NCBI GenBank assembly: GCA_965644315.1
Contig: CBFFRQ010000053.1
Coordinates: 496,001-560,000 of the forward strand
Length of the DNA stretch: 64,000 nt
Direction: 5' to 3'
DNA from: Caecitellus pseudoparvulus
Lineage: Eukaryota; Bigyra: Bicosoecida
Shown here: one piece after another, positions 1 through 12,000 of the stretch
Numbering within the stretch: position 1 is the first letter of the stretch
Layout of the letters: each line of letters begins with the position of its first letter
Program-made: the position numbers and the translations under genes
The notes under the pieces: generated by a model
What the model saw: the letters and a program-made list of their open reading frames with translations, nothing else
Databases searched by the model: none
What the model was told of the DNA's origin: nothing

Positions 1-3000
1 TTCAAGGTGGAGACCTTGGGAAGAGCGCCGTAGCGCGGCAACTGGATCTCTCCATCATTCACCAAGCTGAAGCGGAAGGTGGAGACAGCGCTTCAACCCC
101 CCGTGGTGAAAGTGCAGTGCCTGCGAACCAGAGAATGGTCCGCAGTGGCCGTGGAAGCCGAAGCGGACTTCAGCAGGCGCAACGCAGGTCACGTGGACGG
201 CGTACCCAGCGCCTTCGCAGGCTAGTGGCCGCTGCCAGGAAGCGACCTGGTGGGGCTGCAGCTATTTACAATGCCAAGGTAGTGAACACGCTCCCTGGCA
301 GCGCACCGTTTGATGGCAGTGCCCTGGGAGAAGAGCAACGAGCGCGAATCAGCCACCTGGCGCGAAAGAGTCGCTTCGACATGCCCAAAGAGTTCAGAAG
401 GCCACAGAGCATGGTGGAGAGGTACATGGGCGCAGTATCAGCCCGAGGCTACGCAAAGGTTGCTGACCATTGGCTGGCCGCGCTCACTGAAGTGCAGGGG
501 GAGCTGTCTGCCCCAGACATTGGTCTTCCTTTCTGGGGCATGCCAGGCATCCCTCCAGACATCTCGCGAAGCATGACAGCCCGATCTTCTCACCTGCATC
601 CCGATGGGGGCTTTTCGGGCTTCTGGGGCACGCACGCGCGGCCGCGAACTCTGCAGCCCTTCTCCCAACCTAGCCTTTGGAGTGCAGTGCAGACTCCAGC
701 ACTGGACACGTCTGGCATGTTCCCTGGATTCCAGCGCACAGAGGCGGGTGGCACGGCTAGCGCCCATGCCCCCACACCTGAAAGCTCAAACTTCAAACGC
801 AGGACGGTGCATATTCATGGCCACACAAGGTTCGAACTTGACGTAGACACTTCCCTCTTGTACCACGTTGCAGCTGGCCCGCCCCTCATCTCCGGCGAGA
901 CCCACATGCCGTACTCTTCAGGGAGGCCTGTGGATGTCCTTTTCCTTCCTGACATTTTTGATGACATGGGTACGATTCTAGGTGATATGGACCCGCTGCT
1001 TTCTGCTCTTCCTGGGAGTCGCTTGCTGGTTGCACACTACCCTGGGATGCCTGGGACATCATGGAATGAGCATGCACACGAAGGCACAGACGGAGCATCA
1101 CGGGCCCTTGACCACATGGAAGAAGTGCAGCAAATCCTCATTGATCGCCTTGGCCGAAGCTTTCGTGGGGCAGCACGCCCAGAGGCTGACACAGCGGTGG
1201 ACAAAATGAGTGTGACGAGCAAGAGTGCGTCGGCTGGTGCTCCAGCTGAAGTGCAGGAACAAAAACTGGGAACACGAAAGTGGCTCTCACCGGCATTCTT
1301 GGTGAGCGCCATTGCAGCGCTTCTAGACCACGTCCAGGCTGCAGGTGAGTGGGGACCTGCCCAAGCTCAAGATGCTGCAGGTCGAAAAGCGCAGGCTGCC
1401 AGTCATGAGCTGGGCCGGGATGTCGTGCTGGTTGGCTCGGGCTTCGGAGGGCACTTGCTGACCATCCTGGCAGGTGAGGTGCTGGGTCGACGCACCCGGC
1501 GGAAAGGGAAACCAGGCATTGCACCGCAGAACCGCACGCTAGCCTCAGCAACGCGGGCGGTTGTTCTCATAAACTCGTACTCAAGGATGGACGCAGAGCT
1601 GGGGCTAGTGATGCAGCGCATCGCTGCTGTCCATGGCCCTTTGGCCGCAATGGCAGGCGTCATGGACCGCAATCGCGCCGTGGATGCCCCGCTTGGAGCC
1701 TTCGGTGGTGGGCGCCCGCGAGTGGCCAAGCGCCCCAGGAGCATTGCACCAACCGGAGCCCCAGGAACTGCAGCTTGCACAGTGGACACTCGAGCCCCCC
1801 AGCACCGAACCATCAAAAGCGGAGCTACGCCCGATGATCCCAACACCTTGCCGCTGCCGGGCTCTCCATCGCAACGCATGGGCTTGGACGGCCGATCTCC
1901 GCTAAGCTCTGTGCCACTGTCCAGCACACAGCGGAGCCTTCGGCAGTCTATTGGGGTGGGCAAGCGCAGGTTGATGTACACGGAACAAGGGGGGCGAGGA
2001 AAGTCCAAAAAGTGGCAAAAGCTCAAGCAGGCGTCCCAAAGCCTTTCTGCCCTCTCCAGCACATCCTCGGTGGGAGACACGAACACGGACCAGGCAGTCC
2101 CTGGTGCCAGTGCATCACTGCAGAGTGCTGAGGCCGTGCGCATCGTTCGGAAGGATGCCGTACGCTTGTATGACAGCATCATGTTCTCGCCTGGGTACAA
2201 GTCAGCAGTTGGTGCTGGCTTTGCTGTTGGGGAGTTTTGGAGCCGGAACCCAAGCCTTGCAGAGGCGGACCCATACCTCGACTACGGCATTGCCAGGATC
2301 TCTGATGCGGCAGCCAAGCACCCTTTTGATGCGCTGGAAGGGATCACAGCTTGCCATTTTCCTGTGCTTCTCATTGCTGGTACTGATGACGCATGGGTAT
2401 TGCCGTACCATTCGCTAAGCATTGCTCGCCGGCGTAGGGCAGCAGAGAGCAGTGCACTGGCCCTTGCCCGCGGCGCAGGGCATTCAGATCAGTCGGATGC
2501 TGAAGCCCAATGGCCGGACTTCTTGAAACAAGCTGGCCATGTCATGCATACGAAGATCCAGAAGGCTTTCTTGGATCCCCCGCCCGGTCAGGCTCTAGCT
2601 GACTTCGAGGCCACCTGTGACGCTGTCGCTGAAGGTGACGCGGACACGCTCCTGGGGACAGCGGCAGAGGAAGAAGCTAAGATGCTCTCTACTGTCCCAC
2701 GGAACAAGCGCCAACGAACTGCCAGGTTGAAAAGTGGCAGGGTCGTTCGGATCGATGTCTCTTCCTCGGAGACGGCGCTTCAGGGCTTGCGCCCAACATA
2801 TACAGCATTCCTCAAAGGGGGGCATGCTATTCTGCAAGAAAGAAAAACAGCACTTTTGAGTCTTCTACAGGCAGTCATTCTCGGCCACGAAGAGGGACCT
2901 GTAGGGGGTGGTGGGTTCGGTGTGTTGCCAAGCGGCATGAGTGTTCAAGATGCGCAAATCAGTGCTGCCGACCCAGCGGCACGCGTGCTCGAGCCTGGGC

Positions 3001-6000
3001 GACCCCCGTTGCGGGTCAATCCCCCTCTGGTGCTGGGCTCTGGCGCCTCTCCTGCCTCTCAAGAGTTGCCCTCCAAAGACACTGAACATGAGGGGGGGGC
3101 TCAGCAAAAAGAAAGGCTACTTCGCGAGCTGCGATCGCGCGGGCTTCCCACACACGGAACAGAATTTGAACTGCTAAGCTTATTGTCTGATGCCCTCGCA
3201 ACTGAAGATGGCAGCAACAGGCGCAAGGCATGGCTGGCAATCCCGAAGGACAAGCGAGAGATGGTGAAGCAAAAGCAAGTGTTGGCTCAGCACAGAGTCC
3301 AATACCGTGCAAGGCAGCGAGAAGCGCAGCTGCGCGGCCAAACGTTGACCCTGGAAGAGGCAAAAGCTCAGGTGGATGCTGAGCGGGAGCAAGGGGAACG
3401 AGAGGACGAGGAGCGTGCGCGCATGGCTGAGGAGGAGGCACTGACTCGCCTTTCCGCCGCCAGGAAAGCCAGGGAAGCTGCCGAGGAGCGTGAGGCTGCA
3501 CTTCAAGCCGCAAAACTCGCAGATTTGCGCTCTGGCCTTGTGTCACCCGCGCGCGAGACATCTGCTGCTGCTGCTGAGGCCGAAGCAGCCGAGGCGGGAG
3601 CCAAGGCCGCGGCACTTGCGATGCTGCGGAGCAGGAAAGAGGCGGGCGCAGAGCCACACCTGGCCAGTTTTGAAGAAGCAGCCCGCAACATTGAAGTGAA
3701 ATTGAAGGGGGAACAGGCAGGTGGATACTTCCTGAGCAGTGACAATGCTCACGAGTTTGGCGTGGGCGGCGCTCGTTTGCTACAGGATGCGTCAGCCTTG
3801 CGCTCCAGGAAGAAGGCAGCACTCAGGCGCTGGCAACGCTTAGATCAACGCGTCAAACTGATAGAGGCGGAAGTGGCCAAAGCCAAGGCAGCGGTTCACG
3901 TCATTGACCGGTCGCTGGCTGCAGCCCAGCGCGAGAAAGACGCCATGCTGCGGACCCTTGCCCGGCATGGCAACACGAAGGCACAGCACAGCATCCTCGT
4001 GCGCACCATTGCCGAGGAAGTGTTTGAATTGAGGGAGCGGCGAGAGAGCAAAAAACGCGCGCAGAAAGCCTTGGCTGGGCAGATGGAGTCCGCGCTGCTC
4101 GAAATGGACGTCATCGGCTCATCAGCGCACGCGGTCGTTGCCAAAGCCCGCAACATTGAGGACACCTTAGGGAAGGCCCGCGTAAAAGCAAGCCAGATGA
4201 TCGTCTCTAGGCGCGCTAAAAAGGCAGAGGCTCTGAAACTGAAGGAGGGCAGCTTGGACGCCGCTCGCGCGGCTGCCTCAGAAATGGGTCGCCTGAAGCT
4301 ACGTATGGCTGCTGTCGTCAAAGAGTTTCAGCGCGTCAAGAAGGTGCACAAGAAGTACGTTGACACTAACTTCTATCACATGGGGTATCCGCAGCGCGTG
4401 CCAACGAAGGTGCTGCGCCGACACCTGCGAGGTCGCATCAGGCACATCAAGGAGCGGAAGGAGGAGCTAAGGAACACCTCCGCCAAAGCACGAGCGGCTG
4501 TGAGCGAAGCTGAGGCAACGATCCAAGTCACTACCGAGGAGGTCGGCCTCCTCAGTAAGCTTTTGCAGCTCATCGTTGACTGCATTTCAGCCGGGCCTCC
4601 GAGCGCAGAAGATCTGCGTGAGGAACTTCGCCTAGACACCCCAGCAGCTGGGCCCTCACAAGGCACGGAAGACGCAAGTGGCGAGGATCAGCAGCAAGGA
4701 AGTTTGGCTATGATGCCCCGTAGAGAGCGCAACGTGGTTTGGCGGTCCAGCACCCTGCATGCACTCCGTGAGACCAACGTATTTGCAGAGGCCATCCTGT
4801 CCGCTGAACCACCAGAAGTGCTGGCAGCATTGGGAGCCAGATTCGTTTCGCCAAGGATTCCTGACAGCTTAAAGTCAAATCCCGTCATTGTTGACGCTCT
4901 TCACACACTCTTTGGGGGGGGGGCGCGCGTACGGGATGACTGCAAGCTTGCCATGGTGACGAGGTGGAAACCCGCTGTGGAGCGACTGCCAGAGGAGAAG
5001 CGGTGGGTGGCCATGGACAGGCATCTCCACCCCCAAGCGTACGAGCAACTGACCGACGAAGATAGGCAAACCATGGAGCGCGACCCGCTGTACCGATGCA
5101 CAATCCCGGTGGACGTGCTTAAGCGACTTGCGAGCCTGCCAGCGTCACCCCTCACCGCCCTTGCATTCATTACAGCCCCAAGCCACGTTGAGCTGCACCG
5201 CCTGCTGGGCAAGTTCACTCATGGTGTGGGAGAATCAACTGAGCGGCTGCGTGACATGTCTCTGGGCGCCAAGGCCATGGCGGCGGCGGCCGTCGCTCGA
5301 GGTTACATGGCACGGACCAAGCTCCCGTCCAACCGCACGCCTGAAGAGCGGGACTGGGTCAGTCTCGATCAAGTGTACCGCCCGAATCTATACTTGGATG
5401 TTGCAGACATGGACGACCTGGACCCATTGTTGGGGGCGGCGCTACACGCTGAAGAGGGATATAGGCGCCGAGGAGCAGGGCACCGTCGGAGGCACTCGTT
5501 CTCCGGCGCAAGTCTCAGCCAGCAGGCTGGACAAGCGCCAGGCCATCGCAACAAAGGTACACACGGGAGTCGTGCAGAAGAATCCTTTCAGGCAAGCTTG
5601 TCTGATGACGAGGAGTTCCGGGCACTGCACAGCGCACTTCCTGTCGGCGAGCCGGGAGTGCCGGCCGCGTGGGCAGAGCCCTCATCCTCACGCCCGCCAT
5701 GGGAGGATGGGCTGGGCAAAACGCCTAGATTTAACCCGGCCCTGGATAGCGACCTATTCTCAGTGGACCCGATGACAGCCAGGTATGGCCAACCGGGAGT
5801 GGCAGATCCAAGGGGTGCCAAGCACATGTTTCACAAGCTCATGCACTACAAGTTTCGCCGGGAGAGAGCTGCGAAAGCGGCCCGGGAGCGCATCAAGGCG
5901 GAAAGAAAAGCTGCGTGGCTGAAAGCCAAAGCGGACGCTGAAATGGCTTCCATTGCTGCGGAAGAAAAAGCACTGATAGGCGGGGTGTCGGTGGGCGACA

Positions 6001-9000
6001 TGCGCAGGCGTCGGGCTTTCCGGCGTCCACCAGCTGGAACTCTTGGCGATCACTACACGCGGGAGCAACTCCACACAATCTTGTTGACCCCAACTGCAGA
6101 GCTCAGCAGCGAGCGAGATAGGCGGGCTCAAATGCTCTTGCGCACGTACGGCTCAGACGGGGGCCGGGCCATCCACGACCTCGCTGCATCCCACTCAACA
6201 CCTGTTGTGTATGGCATCCCCGAAATAGCTGAAGCCCACGAAGTGCTTGCAGAAGAGCTTCGGTCACGAGGCGAAGTGTCTGTCATTCCCCAACTTGCGT
6301 TTGCAGACGAAGACGGCAGTAGAGACAACATTGGATGCATTGCGCTGGGAGCAGCTCAAGGAGGTGTTCTTGTCCGTTCCACAAAGAACCTTGTCCTTCT
6401 CGAGACGAGAGACGTGCCTTTACAGCCAGGCTCAACAACGGAACATGCTTTCTCCGTCCCAGGCAGCGTCAGCGATGCCGTCGCCTTCGGGCCTCGAGGC
6501 TGGGACGGCATTCCTGGAGCAGCTCGTCGGCAGATGCAAGCAGCTGGACTGCCTGTGCACGAGGTCCCACATGAAGCAAACAAACAACCTGGTTCATATG
6601 AAAAGGCAAGAAGCAGGGATGGTGCCTTTGCCACAAGCAGCCTGGACGGAGCTGCTGGCCGCCAGTGGAGTGAACAGTCGAGGATGGCTGCCCAGCATGG
6701 TTCACGTGGCTCGGGAACACTCGGAGCTTCGAAGATGCATGAACCAAGTGGTGCCTTTGCTGAAGCTGTGGGAGCAGCCCAAGAGTTCAACAAACGCCTT
6801 GCCACTGCAGAACGGCACACTTCCACTCCCGCCCATGGGATGGAACGTGTGGCGTTTGAGTCCGCTGCAGGACAACTAACCACACACGCGCTCAGGCTCG
6901 AAGGAGTCGAAAGCAAGCCCTTCATCATCAAGCATAGACACCCAGCAGCAGTACCCCCTTTATCCGTTGCAGGAGTAAGGGGAAGTACCGCAACCAGAAC
7001 TGAAGGCACGCCCCCCTCCCACGCTGCTCCCCCGAGCACCAGGCTGGGAACGAGCGGAGGACACTCGTCGATTTCACGGGCTGGCACCGCAGCGCTACTG
7101 AATGGTGAAGTGCCTCAAGCATACACCAGACTTGTAGGTGATCCTTCGTCGGTTGGTGCTGCAGCGGGTGCATCAGAGCTTGAAGCAGGCGCAGTCGGCG
7201 CGGAGTCACTTCCACCTGACGCAGCGGCGCCGGCCGGTATTGGCGACATAACATGGCTCCATGTCGGCGCTGAGCCCTTGCCGGCAATCGTGAGAAGGAA
7301 GCTTTCAGGAGAAGAAGACCCCGCAGAAGCCCTCAAGCGCGAGGAACGTAAGCGGCAACGTGCAGAGGCGATGAAGCGCCGCGCAGCCAAAGCGTCCGCA
7401 ACTGGACAGACCCCGCCAGACGAAGACACCGGCGACAGTGTTGCTGCGTGGGAGGATGAGAACCTTGTCAACGACTTTGAGCGAGAGACTGGCTGTCCAG
7501 GCATTCGGCCGCTGATCTCTGACTTGACAGTGACCATCACGTTCCACGGCGCGTTCTCAGGCAAGAGCGCGGAGTACATTCTGGGCCGCCTACAAGCAGC
7601 ACTTTACCGTGAGCCATTTGACCCCATTCCGGAAGTCCCAACGAACTATCATAAAGAAAGCGGGGTGTGTCTACCAGAACGTGTCACGTCACCCACAACC
7701 GCATCGGCGGGCGCAGGCTTGCGGCCGAGAGCTCTTGCTGGTGACAGCAATGCCTCAACTGCTCGCACTGTGCAGGGAGCAGATTGGCAGGCAAGCAGGG
7801 AAGGCCAACACCCTGGATCACCTTCTGCTGGAACTGCTTTTCCGTTACCTCCTTCAAGAGGCCCGCTCATTACACCTGGCGACCTGGACGCCCACTTAGA
7901 TGCACGCGCAAGGTCCGCAGTGCTGCAGGGTGAAGTGCACGGAACTGCCCGGGCTAGCAAGGGCCAGGGACCAATTGGTCTGCCTGGCATTGATGGAGGG
8001 GGCAGTGCAGAGTACACAATCGTGGCATCTCGGCCAATTAGTCAGGGGGGGAGCCAAGTTGGAAGCCGTGGGCACCGCGTGCACGCCGGGGCCCTCCAAG
8101 CGGTGCATGGTGTGCGGACACCGAGCAGGCCACACATAGACCAAGCATCGTCCACCACACAGGAAGGCTTCCCTGTCCTTCCTTGGCAAGCGAACCAGCA
8201 TGAGGAGCGCCAGCACACGGCATTCCACGCAGCGCTGCCATCTGACCGGAGGGAGTGGCTTGGGCCCGTAGGGATCCCCACGATTCCTCTCTCCGATGAA
8301 CACGCATACTGGCTTGCCAATCCAAACATCGCCCGTTTCGGTGAGCAAAGGCATGAACAAGAACCCGATCGAGCTGTGCGCGGTGGTGGCCCTGACCTCG
8401 ATGAGGATGGCTTCGGCTTGCAGGCTGAACAGGACCCGCGCGCTCCAAGAAACCTTGGGACGGCCGACACTAAACAACTAAGACGACATGGCTTGTTGAG
8501 TCCGGGTGGCGACAGTGTGTACACTGACGTGCGAGGCGGGCTGTACCCGGGCTCGCGACGGCAACGAAGGGGCCCACCACTGTACACCGGACCACCAGTC
8601 GACGTGTACGGTGTTCAGCCACTTCCACCAGACGCCAGCAGCGCGTCTGACGGTACAATACCTGCACACCGCCTTCCTCCACTTGCACGCCCGCTGCCAC
8701 AGATACAAGGCGTGCCCGCGGATCAGATAGTGGCCAGCATGCGCTGGCCCGTGGGGTACGCAGTGTCTGCAGAGTGCAGACCGAACACGCGAGGCGCGAT
8801 AGGCAAGATCACCATTCGCCATGAGCCATCCACGGCGCCAGTGCTGCCGGGGCAGTACAGTGTGTGCATCAGGGGTCTCACTCCAGGGAGTTACAGCGTC
8901 AGTGTTGTGGGCACTGTGGTGTACTCCGCTCGAGATGTGCTTGAGGGCGCTGTGCGTCGACTGAAGCAAGTGAGTGCTCGCGTTCCTCTGTGCCGTGCCG

Positions 9001-12000
9001 AACTGGGAGACATTCGTCAATCGTCCCGACTGGGAGAACGAAAACGTGCCCTCGTCCAAGATTTGATCCTGCGAACAGAGGAAGAGCTGAGCAGAATGTC
9101 GCACAGGACCGCTGCGTTGCGCCGGGCGCTGGAACGTGGAGTGGTGACGCGCGGGGATCTCGGAGAGGACGCCCACAACGAAAGCCTTGACCTTGCAGAT
9201 GGTGACGTGGAAGTCATTGGGGATGGTGCATCCGTCGGCACTGCATCCGGCTCCGATTTGGGCTTGAGCGATCTTGAGAGTAGCGACGGAAGCCTGTCCA
9301 GTGCCACCTTCGAGTCAGACACGGACTCTGAATCAGGCCTTTCTTCAGCCCAGTCGGCGACTGACAGCTCATCAGCAGCAAGTTCTTCACGTTCCTCAGA
9401 GCTGGATTCTGCCTCAGACAGTGAGACTGCCTCTACTTCGTCAGGCTCAAGTGAAGAGCGTGCTCGTGAAGCAGGGCTGATGGCCAAGAATCCCAGCGAA
9501 GTGGGTGGAACTGGGCAACGGCTGATCCAGCGGCAAAAGGCAAGAGCAGCAAAGATGGAGCGAGGGAGGGCCGCAGCTGTCCGCCTCGTCGAGCGGGGAA
9601 GGGCCCGGCGCACTGCTGCCGCTCGGGCCATGCAGCGCCGCCTTCGAGAGCAGCTGCCTGTCACGGAGCTCGTTCGAAGCTTGGTTCAGCGGCAGCTCAC
9701 TCAGCTGGAGGCAAGCTTTTCGACCCATGTTCGGCTGCTGAACATGCGGGAGGATGAGCTGCAGCAGATTGAAGACGGGCTTGATGCTCTGGAGGCTGCG
9801 GCACATGCACGGCGTGCCGAGATGACCCAGCTCTTGAGCCGCCTGAGGGAGTTCAAGCGACACCTCCCAAGAGCCTTAGAAGCTATGAAACTCGAACTTG
9901 GGCGCCCCAAGGAATCTGACCCGCATGCCCAAGCACGCAAAGAGCTGGCAAGCAAGTTGGGAGCGGAGCAGGTGCCCGGCCAGGCAGAAGTGGATGCACT
10001 CATCAGCAAAGGCTACGAGCAGCTGCTCCAGTATGATATCGAGCCAAGTGCTGAAAGTATTGCCTACAATCAGTCATCAGGGCCTGGGACCAGCTCGTCG
10101 TTTGCGGCGGGCCGCACGGGGACAGGTCCGAGGGCGCCGGCAGCAGCACCTCGAGCTGAAGAAGAGCACGAGGCCGTGCAAGAGCATCCATTAGACAGTG
10201 ACTTGGATTTCTTGCGCTACGGTCCTGAAATACTCAAGTGGAGACTGCAGCAACAGACCAAGTCCAAGCAGGCGGCGGAGGAGACTACACCAGCGGCCCG
10301 GGTCCGAGCAAAAGCCCTGCATGAGCTGACAAGGGAAGAGAAGCAGTGGATGTCTCTAGACCTCGTCTTGTACCCAGAGCTGTACGCCGAGAAGCTAGAG
10401 GAGGACTCGGATGATGAAATGGATGAGTTGATGTCGGCAGGCATCGCCATCTCCCGTGCGAACGAAGCAAGGAAGCCTAGGCAATTGCGATTGCCGCCCC
10501 GCAACCCAGCCATTGCACAAGCCATGACACTCGCCGGGTCTGCAAAGCAAGCTGAAGCGACTCCTCAGCGTGGTGCGCTGGTGGAATCAGGAGACGAACC
10601 AGGCACCTCCGCATCTATCCAGTACATGCACGAGGAGACGCTCTCGTCACCGTATGCAAGTGGCGCCGTGACAGGTGAAGCAGGGGGTTCAGAAACTGTC
10701 GTTACCGCGGGTGATGGTGCGGATGTAGGAATCCTTGCAGACTTGGATGAAAAGCCCGTGTCAAGGAGCCAAGGAGAGGCGGGTACGACGTTCCACGCGC
10801 TCAACAGGCTACAGCGGGTGCTGCCTGCGTGCAGGTACACAAGGCACGAAATCATGCGCATTCTACAGGTCCCTGTGCAGCAACTCAATAAAGCAGAACG
10901 TGGTGTGCGTTTACTTCTGCAGAAGTACCACGACAACGCTGCAAGAGTCCGCGCGAATAGGGAAGCTGCCGGCGACGGGACCGTGCCAAGCATGCCCAAG
11001 GAGGACAGCACGACAACTCTGCAAGCTTTGTACGCCAGAAAGGCGACTGGGGGTGATGATTCTGACTCAGATGCTGATGGTGCACCTGATCAGGGTCCCA
11101 CTGCGCCTGGCACGCGGACGCTGCCGAGCCGCTTGAAGCTTGGACCGCACGAGGTGCACCGAAGTGCTTCCCACCACATGCGAGCATACGCAGCCGTGCC
11201 TATTCCCAACGGGGCTCCCGAGAAGTTGCGATCCCTCTTGCTGCAGAAAACCAGGGTCCTGAATGAACGCTGGTCGATGCACATGCAGAGAACCCTGCGC
11301 GGGCATGACCAGCACCAGAACCAGGGAGCCAAACGCCTCCATGATTTCCTCCATGCACAACGCAACACGGGCACAAGAAAGCCCTGCGCCCCTGAGCAGC
11401 CCAGCGAGAGGGCCAAACCAGGTTCAGAAACAGAAGAAATTCCAGGTGTGCCAGACCGACACCGGAAAGATGCAGAGGCAGCAGCTGGCACAACGCTGGG
11501 CATGGCACGCTCGCATGCTGTGCCACTGAGCCGCCGAGCACCCCACCGCTCTGTTGACTTCTCCAAAGGATTCGAAGACGCTGCGCAGGGTGATGTTGAT
11601 GAAGTCTGCCGGAAACTTCTTGAGGAGTTGGATCGAGCGGCAGCTACGGGCGCGCCGTACATGGAGAGTTCCGCATTGCATGGGATGACACAGCGATATG
11701 CCACCGACGCACTGCAGAAGGAGCTCAGCATGGCCCTTGACCGACTCCTCCTAGCACAGGTGTTCGAACGGGAGGCAATTGAGGCGGCGCTCATCGCAGA
11801 GCAAGATAGCATGTATGCCCAGGATGCCGCTGAAAAAGCAGCGGAGCAGGAAAAGGCCCTCGCTGACGAGCGAAAGAAAGCCATGCAGAGGCTGGAGGAT
11901 ATGGAAGCCAAGCGGGCAAAAGCAGCTGTAGAAGAACTGGCCTTGCTGGGGAAGGGAGTCGAACTGACTGAGGAGGAGCATGCCGAGCGTGTGGAGCTGG

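Noticed and set aside
117-119. GTG at 117 as the start of the giant protein
   Set aside because: The frame is open to the left edge of the window, and GTG is not a usual eukaryotic start; the gene is better treated as 5' partial.
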